Below are positions 48,881-56,239 of a stretch of 64,000 nucleotides of DNA, piece by piece; position 1 is the first letter of the stretch, and every line of letters begins with the position of its first letter. The notes under the pieces were generated by a model. It did not search any database. It saw nothing but the letters and a program-made list of their open reading frames with translations, and was not told the DNA's origin. Origin of the DNA: Tropicimonas sediminicola (GTDB lineage: Bacteria > Pseudomonadota > Alphaproteobacteria > Rhodobacterales > Rhodobacteraceae); assembly GCF_900188335.1 (NCBI RefSeq), contig NZ_FZOY01000001.1, forward strand, positions 744,001-808,000. Reading direction: 5' to 3'. The translations under genes and the position numbers were made by a program.

Positions 48881-48968
48881 GCGTTCTGAAATCTGCCCGG
48901 GACCGAGAGAGTTCGCTTGGTGCGGCCCCGATCCGCTGCTAGTCAGTGGCAGACAATGGAGGTCTCCG

Positions 48969-49301
48969 ATGGCAGCTCAAGCTTCCGATTCTACCAATTC
49001 CAAACCGGCCGCCGACAAGGCGCAGAAAGGCTCCGCCGATGTGCGAAAGCCTGACCTCGTCGACCGCGTCGTCGCTGCGACCGGCGCCAAGAAGGCCGAC
49101 GTGCGCTCGGTTGTCGATGCGACACTGGCCGAGCTGGGCAAGGCCCTGGCAAAGAACGACACGCTGCACCTTCCGCCGCTGGGGCGGGTGAAGGTTCAGA
49201 AGCGCAAGTCTGTCGACGGTGGCGAGGTCCTGCAACTGCGCGTTCGCCAGGTTGCAGAAGGCGCCGCGAAGCCGAAGCGGAGCAAGGAAAAGCCGGAATA
49301 A
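48969..49301 (+). CDS. HU/IHF-like DNA-binding protein
   Basis: The 110-residue protein has an unusual ~30-residue Ser/Lys-rich N-terminal extension. An HU fold follows: LVDRVVAATGAKKADVRSVV (helices), LAELGKALAKNDTLHLPPLG, then the short arm segment GRVKVQKRKSVDGGEVLQLR. The canonical RNPxT arm tip is not visible, so DNA binding may differ from true HU. It may organise the nucleoid. Start: ATG at 48969 after AATGGAGG. It lies just upstream of tRNA-Val. Confidence 0.82.
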   Translation: MAAQASDSTNSKPAADKAQKGSADVRKPDLVDRVVAATGAKKADVRSVVDATLAELGKALAKNDTLHLPPLGRVKVQKRKSVDGGEVLQLRVRQVAEGAAKPKRSKEKPE

Positions 49302-49353
49302 CCGACGCCCCCTCTTGCAGACCGGACGGACGGGCGGTAAGAGGCGCGTCACC

Positions 49354-49428
49354 GGGTGATTAGCTCAGTGGTAGAGCGCTTCGTTCACATCGAAGATGTC
49401 GGGGGTTCAAATCCCTCATCACCCACCA
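49354..49428 (+). tRNA. tRNA-Val (CAC anticodon)
   Basis: The 75-nt cloverleaf has acceptor GGGTGAT pairing with ATCACCC, discriminator A and an encoded CCA at 49426-49428. The D arm is TAGCTCAGTGGTAGAGC. The anticodon stem CTTCG/CGAAG encloses the loop TTCACAT, giving anticodon CAC (reads GUG). The T arm is GGGGG-TTCAAAT-CCCTC. A T-rich tract (CCCTTTTG) follows. Confidence 0.95.
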
Positions 49429-49783
49429 TTTCCCTTTTGTGACGATGAAGAACGGCCCCTCGGTCCGGGGCTTGCAGCCGTTGTCTCGCCAGAGCGGGCT
49501 ATGCTGGCAAGAATGTAACCGTGCCGGGGATCCGGATGCGCGCTCGCTCGGATCGCGATTCCCGATGATGTACCCCGCAAACCCTCGCAGGGGGAGCAAC
49601 AGCCCCATACGCTGGCTGCGTGGTGTAGGCCAGATGGCCATCGTACCCCCCCGAGCCGCGATCATCCCCGCCGTGTTGCATTCGCCGGTGCCATGCTTGA
49701 AACGGGGCCCCGAGACCGCGGGCGCCAGGTTCGACAGCGCATTTGTCGCCGTAGCCTTGCGGGGCCGCAAGGGAGGGGGAACC
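49429..49783 (+). other. 355 bp between tRNA-Val and the arsH leader
   Basis: No supported gene; a 125-codon frame running through it has no ribosome site and no family likeness. GCCCC-TCGGTCC-GGGGC near 49455-49471 could end the tRNA transcript. The right end carries a strong purine-rich site (49770-49780) that serves the 10-codon ORF below. Confidence 0.45.
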
Positions 49784-49816
49784 ATGGAAACCTTCAAGGG
49801 ACATCGTTTTGTCTGA
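49784..49816 (+). CDS. 10-codon ORF overlapping the arsH start (possible leader)
   Basis: ATG at 49784 follows AGGGAGGGGGAACC, a very strong ribosome site, and encodes [10 protein letters not shown] before TGA at 49814. It overlaps the first codons of arsH, which has only a TTG start. Ribosomes ending here could restart on arsH. The alternative is a sequencing frameshift that hides the true arsH start. Confidence 0.4.
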   Translation: METFKGHRFV

Positions 49817-50543
49817 CCGAGAAACCGACACCACCACCCCGCAGATCGACGAGGCAAGCTTTGCTGCAATCGACCGGGAGACGCTGTTCGCTCCGCCCGT
49901 CTATGCCCATCCGCCCCGTATCCTGATCCTCTACGGATCGCTCCGGGAACGGTCGTTCAGCCGGCTGTCGGCCGAGGAAGCCGGTCGCATCCTGACGCGC
50001 CTGGGGGCGGAGGTGCGGTTCTATCATCCGTCGGGGCTTCCTCTCGTCGATGACGATGCCGACAGCAGCCACCCGAAGGTCCGCGAACTGCGCGACCTGG
50101 TCGCCTGGTGCGAGGGCATGGTCTGGTCGAGCCCGGAGCGTCACGGCGCCATGACGGGCCTGATGAAGACCCAGATCGACTGGATTCCGCTGTCCGAGGG
50201 CGCCGTGCGCCCCACGCAGGGCAAGACACTTGCGGTCATGCAGGTCTCCGGCGGCTCGCAGAGCTTCAACGCGGTGAACCAGATGCGGATTCTCGGGCGC
50301 TGGATGCGGTTGCTGACCATTCCCAACCAATCCTCTATTCCCAAGGCGTTCCAGGAGTTCGACGAGACCGGGCGGATGCGCCCGTCGCCGCTCTACGACC
50401 GCATCGTCGACGTAATGGAGGAGCTGATGAAGTTCACCCTGCTGACGCGCGGTCGGGCGGATTACCTGGTGGACCGCTACTCCGAACGCAAGGAGACGGC
50501 CAAGGCGCTCATGGCGCGGGTCAACCTGTCCAAGGCCACCTGA
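49809..50543 (+). CDS. arsH: ArsH, NADPH-dependent FMN reductase/organoarsenical oxidase
   Basis: The 244-residue flavodoxin-like protein contains the ArsH motif [20 protein letters not shown], then [20 protein letters not shown] and [20 protein letters not shown], all diagnostic. Family members oxidise trivalent organoarsenicals and reduce quinones. The best start is TTG at 49809, with AAGGGA 8 nt upstream; the next in-frame ATGs lie too deep in the protein. The other ars gene in the window, arsC, is 2.8 kb away on the other strand. Confidence 0.92.
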   Translation: MSDRETDTTTPQIDEASFAAIDRETLFAPPVYAHPPRILILYGSLRERSFSRLSAEEAGRILTRLGAEVRFYHPSGLPLVDDDADSSHPKVRELRDLVAWCEGMVWSSPERHGAMTGLMKTQIDWIPLSEGAVRPTQGKTLAVMQVSGGSQSFNAVNQMRILGRWMRLLTIPNQSSIPKAFQEFDETGRMRPSPLYDRIVDVMEELMKFTLLTRGRADYLVDRYSERKETAKALMARVNLSKAT

Positions 50544-50571
50544 CGCCCCGAACGTAAGCGACGGGGCGTCA
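50541..50571. terminator. Hairpin between arsH and a convergent secreted-protein gene
   Basis: TGACGCCCCG (50541-50550, containing the arsH stop) pairs perfectly with CGGGGCGTCA (50562-50571) over an 11-nt loop. It can stop transcripts from either side. Confidence 0.65.
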
Positions 50572-50583
50572 GGCGGATCGCGC

Positions 50584-51120
50584 TCACTCGGCGGAACTGC
50601 GCACAGACCATGTCTGGTAGGCGCCCTGGCCTTCGTCGCAGGGCTGTAGCGACAGCGCCTTGATCTGGTTGGCATCGCTGCGACCGCCGCGGGTGTCTTC
50701 GCCGAGGGTAAAGCACATCTCCGGCGCGGAGGCCGGCATGATCGTGCCGTCACCGGAGAAGGCGAAGGTTTGCGCGTCGCCGCCGTCGCAGGCCGCAAGG
50801 TCGATCCCTGTACCGGCTTCGGTCGACGACACCTCGGCGCAGACATCGAACTCCGGCATGTAGAGCACGCCCTCGGCGAACCGGTCGGTGTCAAAGGTCT
50901 GGTCGACGCCAAGCTCGCCGCCGGGGCTGTAGCAGGTGTGCCCCTGAAGCCCGTCGTCGGGATTGGCGGCCGCGCCCTGCGCACGCGCGATGTCGAGGCA
51001 ATACCCGTTCTGGGTGTTGTCCAGCAGGTCAGCGAGGAAGATCTCGACATTCTCCGCCTGGGCGGTGCCGGCCGTCAGAAGCATGGCGGTGAATGCGGCA
51101 AGCGTTACTTGTCTGAGCAT
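50584..51120 (-). CDS. Secreted protein, possible ricin-type beta-trefoil (paralog B)
   Basis: The 178-residue protein has a signal peptide (MLRQVTLAAFTAMLLTAGTA, cut after AQA). The mature part has YCLDIARAQG, HTCYS, FDVCAEV, DLAACDGGDAQ, MCFTLG and a final QTW in GAYQTWSVRSS, with paired cysteines and QxW-like elements of ricin B lectin folds. It is the same length as its neighbour at 51153 and shares long blocks with it (VLYMPEFDVCA, SNQIK-type end), so they arose by duplication. Carbohydrate binding is possible, not shown. It is the last gene of a three-gene run. Confidence 0.75.
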   Translation of the reverse strand: MLRQVTLAAFTAMLLTAGTAQAENVEIFLADLLDNTQNGYCLDIARAQGAAANPDDGLQGHTCYSPGGELGVDQTFDTDRFAEGVLYMPEFDVCAEVSSTEAGTGIDLAACDGGDAQTFAFSGDGTIMPASAPEMCFTLGEDTRGGRSDANQIKALSLQPCDEGQGAYQTWSVRSSAE

Positions 51121-51152
51121 GGGGAAGTCCTTTTGTTCGATTTGTGCTGGCG

Positions 51153-51689
51153 TCAGTCGTCGGACGACCGCGCGCGCCAGGTCTGGAATGCCGCGAGATC
51201 GTCGCTGCAGGGCTCAAGGGTGAGCGACTTGATCTGGTGCCGCGAGGTGCCGCCCCGGCCAAGGCGCGTTTCCGCTCCGGCCGTGTAGCACATGCCGGGA
51301 GCGTCGACCGGTGAAAGCTTGCCCTCAGCGGTCAGGGCGATCTTCTGGGCGGCGCTGTCGTTACAGGTGGCGAGGCCCAGCTCGGCGCCCGCGTCGAGAC
51401 CGGCGGCCGTGGCACAGACGTCGAACTCAGGCATGTAGAGCACATTTTCGGCCAAGCGCTCTGACGCGAAGATCTGATCGACACCGAGAGCGCCCTGGTA
51501 GCTGTAGCAGGTGTGGGACTGGAGCCCGCCGTCGATGGCGGCCTGTTCCTGCGGGCCCGAGATGTCCAGGCAATAGCTGTTCAGGTCGCCATCGAGGTCG
51601 TCGACGAGGGTGATCTCGACCTGTTCCGCATGGACCGGTGACAGCAGGCAGAGCAGGATGGCGGTGATGGACAAGGAGCGAATGAGCAT
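51153..51689 (-). CDS. Secreted protein, possible ricin-type beta-trefoil (paralog A)
   Basis: This is also 178 residues, with signal peptide MLIRSLSITAILLCLLSPVH (cut after AEQ or VHA). The mature region aligns with paralog B: NSYCLDISG, LQSHTCYSYQGALGVDQIF, AENVLYMPEFDVCA, GLATCNDSAAQK, PGMCYTAGAETRLGRGG, and QTW near the end. The ATG at 51689 follows GAAGGAACA. Earlier in-frame ATGs (51719) lack a ribosome site. It is 32 bp from paralog B and 78 bp from the DUF1566 gene upstream, all on the minus strand. Confidence 0.75.
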   Translation of the reverse strand: MLIRSLSITAILLCLLSPVHAEQVEITLVDDLDGDLNSYCLDISGPQEQAAIDGGLQSHTCYSYQGALGVDQIFASERLAENVLYMPEFDVCATAAGLDAGAELGLATCNDSAAQKIALTAEGKLSPVDAPGMCYTAGAETRLGRGGTSRHQIKSLTLEPCSDDLAAFQTWRARSSDD

Positions 51690-51767
51690 CGGATTGGTAT
51701 GTTCCTTCGGGCGTTTCATTGTGACTGCGCGGGTTGCGCGGGGCAAAGGGATTTACGTTGTCGGTGA

Positions 51768-53003
51768 TCAGCGAACGCAGCGCACGAGGTTGTCGGGCCG
51801 GTCGACATCGCAGGCATTGACGGAACACAGATCCTCCTCGGAAAGTTCCTGCCCGTTCAGCGTCTTGATCGAGGAGCGTTGGGCGCCCGCGCCGTGCCAG
51901 TCGGTGTAGTCGGTCTGATCGCCGGCCTTGCTGAGGGCCTTGCCGAAGGCGATCACGTTGGCGTGGCTCTTGATGTCGCCAAAGGTCGTGCTGGTCCAGT
52001 AGTCGAGCGTCTCGGATTCCTGCGTGATCCCGAAGACCGATGTGTCGATTGCCGGGAAGCCGGTGCGATTGTAATCGACGATGCTCTGCAATTCCTTGGA
52101 ATTCGGAAGGTACCAGTCGTCGTGGCCGGCCAGTTCCAGCGCCTCGCAATAGGCGAGCGCCTCGGCCCATTCACGGCGCGTGCCGTCATCGTCCTGCTGC
52201 CACATCCGGCCGGTCGCGTCGTCTGTCACCGTTCCGTCGCCATTGTCGACGAAGGCGTTGACACCATAGACGTTCTCTTCACCGGCAACGCATCGCACGT
52301 AGTTCCCTGGCGCCTTGCCGTCGGCGGGGCCATTGGCCAGCCCGCTGCTCGCCGCTTCCGCGCCGGTGTAGAAATCGAGGCCGGTGCCGTAGGATTTGAT
52401 ATGGCCATCGGCAAAGTTGAATCCGAACGCGCCCTGGTTCCGGCCGTTCATCACGGGGCCCTTCACGTAGAGCGTGCTGCTCCAGTACTGACCGGCAAAG
52501 ATCATCTGGCCGTCCGGGTACTCGAAATCGAACATTTCGGTATCGATGTAGGGCGTCGGCGTGCCGTCCTCGGGCTTCAGCAATTCGCCGCGAAAATCGG
52601 CCAGCGCGTAGAGTTCCTTGATCGACGGCACGCGCCAGTCGCTCCGGCCGGCGAGGTCCAGCGCGTCGCAATAGGCGAGGGCGTCGGCATATTGGAGGCG
52701 GTCTGTCTGCGGCGTCTTCTGCCAAAGCAGCCCGGTGTTGGTGTCCAGAACCGTGCCATCGCCCTTGTCCGTGTAGGAGGCCGGGAGTCGCGGATGCTGT
52801 GCGTCCTGGCCGAAGAGGGGCTCGCCTTCCGACGGGCAGGCGATCGACGCGCCTGTCAGGTCGAAACATGTGTCCTGCATCGTGTCGACGAGGGGGTAGG
52901 TCACCTGCTGGGACAGGCCCGCCGAAGCCGAAAGGACGATCATCGCGGGCAGGAGAGAGGCGAGATACGGGGGCGAGGATTTCTTGCGGGTTTCAGGCGT
53001 CAT
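51768..53003 (-). CDS. Secreted protein with two DUF1566 (Lcl-type) domains
   Basis: The 411-residue protein carries a signal peptide (KKSSPPYLASLLPAMIVLSA, cut near GLSQ). Two DUF1566 repeats follow, each with a DNGDGTVxDxxTGLxWQ opening, an ALAYCxALxLAGxxDWxxPxxKEL core and a YWSST/YWTST motif. The first spans ~75-260 and the second ~275-411. The domain is known from Legionella Lcl-like and other surface proteins; its activity is unknown. ATG at 53003 or 53027 is possible. It is the first gene of a run with the two lectin-like paralogs. Confidence 0.82.
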   Translation of the reverse strand: MTPETRKKSSPPYLASLLPAMIVLSASAGLSQQVTYPLVDTMQDTCFDLTGASIACPSEGEPLFGQDAQHPRLPASYTDKGDGTVLDTNTGLLWQKTPQTDRLQYADALAYCDALDLAGRSDWRVPSIKELYALADFRGELLKPEDGTPTPYIDTEMFDFEYPDGQMIFAGQYWSSTLYVKGPVMNGRNQGAFGFNFADGHIKSYGTGLDFYTGAEAASSGLANGPADGKAPGNYVRCVAGEENVYGVNAFVDNGDGTVTDDATGRMWQQDDDGTRREWAEALAYCEALELAGHDDWYLPNSKELQSIVDYNRTGFPAIDTSVFGITQESETLDYWTSTTFGDIKSHANVIAFGKALSKAGDQTDYTDWHGAGAQRSSIKTLNGQELSEEDLCSVNACDVDRPDNLVRCVR

Positions 53004-53300
53004 GGGTCGGGTCCGGTTTGACTGCATGTGATGACGTGCCACGTACAGGCTTGGGATGCCGCGGTCGTCCGAGCCGCTGTTCGCGAACGTCACAGGCCTT
53101 TTCGCCGATGTCCGAGTGGAGCGGCGAGAGGGGAAAGTGTCTGAAATTCAGTTGCTTGTGCGCGCCGCTGAATCGAAACGTCCCGCTACGATGCGTATGG
53201 GTGCGAACGGTGGATCTGACGTGGCCGCTCCGTGGAACCGGACACAGACGAGGGGATATCATTCTCATCCGAGTGCCAGGGCGCGATACAGGCGCGGAGG

Positions 53301-53720
53301 TCAGATCACCCGGTGGCCCATCGCATCGAGGATCATCTGGCCGTCTTCCTTGTAGACGGGTCCTTCCGGCCAGCGGTCGAGAAGGTCCAACACGAACTCA
53401 GAAGGACGGCACAGGCGGACGCCTTTGGGCGTGCAAACGAGGGGGCGGTTCACCAGCACCGGGTGCTCGAGCATCGCGTCCAGAAGCCTCTCTCCCGGTA
53501 CGGACGGGTCGAGTAACCCCAACGCCTCCGCCGGGCTCTTCGTGATCCTGAGCGCCGCTCGCGGCGACAGGTCCGCGGCGGCGAACAGCCCGAGGAGTTG
53601 CGGACGGGTCCAGCCGGTCTCGAGATAGGGAATGACGTGCGGCTCGTATCCGGCGGCCCTGACCAACGCGAGAACGTTTCGAGACGTGCCGCAGTCAGGG
53701 TTGTGGTGAATAACGATCAT
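53301..53720 (-). CDS. arsC: Arsenate reductase ArsC (glutaredoxin-coupled type)
   Basis: The 139-residue protein reduces arsenate to arsenite. The active-site loop HHNPDCGTSRN (catalytic C10) is at the N-terminus, with the ArsC partners LRITKSPAEALGLL and VLVNRPLVCTPKGVRLCRPS (conserved arginine). The start is the ATG at 53720; the upstream in-frame extension is not family-like. No arsB, acr3 or arsR gene is adjacent. It is 2.8 kb from arsH, separated by the secreted-protein run. Confidence 0.92.
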   Translation of the reverse strand: MIVIHHNPDCGTSRNVLALVRAAGYEPHVIPYLETGWTRPQLLGLFAAADLSPRAALRITKSPAEALGLLDPSVPGERLLDAMLEHPVLVNRPLVCTPKGVRLCRPSEFVLDLLDRWPEGPVYKEDGQMILDAMGHRVI

Positions 53721-53931
53721 CTGCCTGTCGGTCCCGGGCGTGTCTGGTGTCGTCACGGCGCCTGCTTCGTTGAGCGGTCCGCCCGTTCCCGCCATTTCGC
53801 GTGCGGGCACAGGCGCCCGGCTCGGCAGCGCGCGCTTCGATGATACCTATTCCGAAAGCTGCACCCTTTTGTGACATGCCTAACTTCTCTGGGAACCGTC
53901 CGTGAAAGCCCGCCACGTGTCACACCGCAGT

Positions 53932-54672
53932 TCAGACCATGCCGCCGTTCGCGCGCAGGGTCTGGCCATTGATCCAGCCGCCGTCGGGCCCCGCCAGAAA
54001 GGCGACGGTGTTTGCTATATCTTCCGGTTGGCCGAGCCGCTCGAGCGGATTGGCCTTCGACAGCGCCTCGATCTGCGCCTCCGTCTTGCCGTCAAGAAAC
54101 AGCGCGGTGGCCGTCGGTCCCGGAGCCACGGCGTTCACCGTGATATTGCGCCCCCTTAGCTCTCGGGAAAGGATGTCGCCCATGACCTCGATGGCGGCCT
54201 TGGTCGCGGCATAGATCCCGTAGCCGGGCAGTTTCGCCCCGACCACGGAGGTCGACAGGTTGATGATGCGGCCGCCGTCGGGCATCCGCCGGGCCGCTTC
54301 GCGCAGCGTGTTGAACGTGCCCCTGAGGTTGATGTCGATCATCCGGTCGAACATCTCGTCACCGCTCGCGGCGAGTGGCGCAAGCTGCATGACACCGGCG
54401 GAATTCACCAGCACAGCGGGACTGCCGAACGCCCCCTCGGCCGCATCGAAGAGCCGCGCCACCTGTGCGGGGTCGGAAACATCGGCCTGCACGCAAATGG
54501 CGCGCCCGCCTTCGCTGTGGACCTGTTCGGCCACGCCCTCCGCGGCCGCGCGGTTCCCGGCATAGTTCAGGACGACCGCGAATCCTTCTGCTGCGAGCCG
54601 TGTCGCAATGGCGGCACCGATCCCGCGCGAGGCACCGGTGACAAGGGCGGTCTTTGTGGCTTCAGCGGTCAT
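53932..54672 (-). CDS. Short-chain dehydrogenase/reductase
   Basis: The 246-residue classical SDR has the NAD(P) motif TGASRGIGAAIATRL at ~13-27. NSAGV marks strand 4, Ser-Tyr-Lys is in LSTSVVG...YGIYAATKAAIEVM, and WINGQTLRANGGMV closes it. The FabG-like ending does not prove ketoacyl-ACP reductase activity; many similar proteins reduce sugars or aromatic ketones. It is divergent from a LysR-type gene across 113 bp and is probably its target. Confidence 0.9.
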   Translation of the reverse strand: MTAEATKTALVTGASRGIGAAIATRLAAEGFAVVLNYAGNRAAAEGVAEQVHSEGGRAICVQADVSDPAQVARLFDAAEGAFGSPAVLVNSAGVMQLAPLAASGDEMFDRMIDINLRGTFNTLREAARRMPDGGRIINLSTSVVGAKLPGYGIYAATKAAIEVMGDILSRELRGRNITVNAVAPGPTATALFLDGKTEAQIEALSKANPLERLGQPEDIANTVAFLAGPDGGWINGQTLRANGGMV

Positions 54673-54785
54673 GGGTGGTCTCCTTCGTTCAAGCTCCGAT
54701 CCAAGCGTCTTCGGGAGACCTAGCTGCCTTGCCCCTTTCGGTTAATTGGCGTCTTTTCGGCAAGAGAATCCGGTGGGGCCGAACA

Positions 54786-55676
54786 ATGGACAGATTCGAC
54801 GAGATGCGCGTCTTCATCCGCGTCGTGGAGACACGGAGCTTCCGGCGCAGCGCGGAAAGCCTCGGCTTGCCGCCCTCGACCGTTTCGGACGTCATCAAGC
54901 GGATGGAGGCGCGGCTGAACATACGGCTGCTCGACCGCACGACCCGCGTGGTCGCACCCACGCTCGATGGGGAAGCATGGTATCGCCGATGCCTCGACAT
55001 CGTGGACCGGGTGGAGGACGCAGAAGCCGCCTTTTCCGACGATGTGGTCCGGGGTCGGTTGCGGGTGGATGTTCATGGCACGCTTGCCCGGCATTTTCTG
55101 CTGCCGGGACTGCCGGAGTTCCTGGCGCGGCATCCCGATCTGGAGCTCGTGCTGTCGGAGGGCGACCGGCTGGTGGATCTCATCCGGGAGGGCGTGGATT
55201 GCGTGGTACGGGTCGGCACACCGGACGACAGCGATCTGATCCAGCGCCGTCTGTGCAGCCTGGGCGAAGCCGTCGTCGGATCGCCGGGCTATTTCGAGCG
55301 GCAAGGCGTGCCGCAGACGCCGGAGGATCTCGACGGGCACCGGTGCGTTGCCTTCCTGTCTTCGCGGACCGGAACGCCCATGGACCTGAGCTTTGCGTCC
55401 GGCGGTGCCGAGATCACACGGCCCTTGCCGGCGACTCTGGTAGTGACTGGTGCGGAAACCATGCTCGATGCCGCGCGGCGCGGTCTCGGCCTGATCCAGG
55501 CGCCACGCTACCACCTGGAGGCGGACCTCGCCGCTGGCCGGCTTGTCGAAGTCCTGTCCGGTTTCGCCCCGGACCCCACGCCGGTCCTGGCGCTCTATCC
55601 CCGCGACCGGCAGCTATCGCCGCGGTTGCGCGTGTTCCTCGACTGGCTTTCGACCCGTTTCTCGCCAGCAGGCTGA
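54786..55676 (+). CDS. LysR family transcriptional regulator
   Basis: The 296-residue protein has the LysR helix-turn-helix (MRVFIRVVETRSFRRSAESL, GLPPSTVSDVIKRMEARLNI) at ~6-60 and an effector domain (LVDLIREGVDCVVRVGTPDD). It is of the CrgA-like branch that usually represses a divergent dehydrogenase gene, here the SDR. The start is the ATG at 54786; upstream in-frame codons overlap the SDR promoter and are rejected. Confidence 0.88.
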   Translation: MDRFDEMRVFIRVVETRSFRRSAESLGLPPSTVSDVIKRMEARLNIRLLDRTTRVVAPTLDGEAWYRRCLDIVDRVEDAEAAFSDDVVRGRLRVDVHGTLARHFLLPGLPEFLARHPDLELVLSEGDRLVDLIREGVDCVVRVGTPDDSDLIQRRLCSLGEAVVGSPGYFERQGVPQTPEDLDGHRCVAFLSSRTGTPMDLSFASGGAEITRPLPATLVVTGAETMLDAARRGLGLIQAPRYHLEADLAAGRLVEVLSGFAPDPTPVLALYPRDRQLSPRLRVFLDWLSTRFSPAG

Positions 55677-55750
55677 GCCTCCTGATCTCCCGCAGTCGGC
55701 ATCTTTCGGCGCCAGCGATTGACAACGCGACCGCCAAACGCCACTTGCCG

Positions 55751-56128
55751 ATGATGCGCATTCGCTCCCACATTCCGCTGCTTTGGGCCAGGACCTGTTT
55801 GGTCCTGCTACTTCTGGGTGCGGGTATCTGGGGCGAGAGTGTCCGCCCGCCGCTTTCGCCGGCTGCCTTCGCTTCCGAGCGGGTTGAGCAGACGATCGGG
55901 CAACTGGCGGGGCTCCCGGCAGAGGACTGCCTGCAGTCGCTGAGGTCGGAGCACGTGGTGCCTCCGGGCAGGGAAAGCGCGGAAGGGGCACCGGTGGCCG
56001 CATCGGAACTCGCCCAGCTACCGGACGAGCATTTCGAATACCTGGCCGCGCCGAGGGCGCCACCGGCCGGCCCGCAAAAGGTCTCGCGGGCCCATCGCAG
56101 CCGCGGACCTCCCATCGACATGATCTGA
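55751..56128 (+). CDS. Small exported or membrane-anchored protein (unassigned)
   Basis: ATG at 55751 (or 55754) gives 125 residues with a hydrophobic N-terminal segment (IPLLWARTCLVLLLLGAGIW). A Glu/Pro-rich soluble part follows with VEQTIGQLAGLPAEDCLQSL. It lies between the LysR gene and secDF on the same strand. The ribosome site is poor and no family is recognised, so it could be a chance frame. Confidence 0.4.
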   Translation: MMRIRSHIPLLWARTCLVLLLLGAGIWGESVRPPLSPAAFASERVEQTIGQLAGLPAEDCLQSLRSEHVVPPGRESAEGAPVAASELAQLPDEHFEYLAAPRAPPAGPQKVSRAHRSRGPPIDMI

Positions 56129-56239
56129 TCGCGCCTTTGACCGCCTCCGCTCGGAGGCCGTCGGCGCATGCACTCCCAAAGATACAAAGCAACCGACAGG
56201 AACGATCGGCCGTGTGGCCGGTTCCGTCGTGGAGAGATC

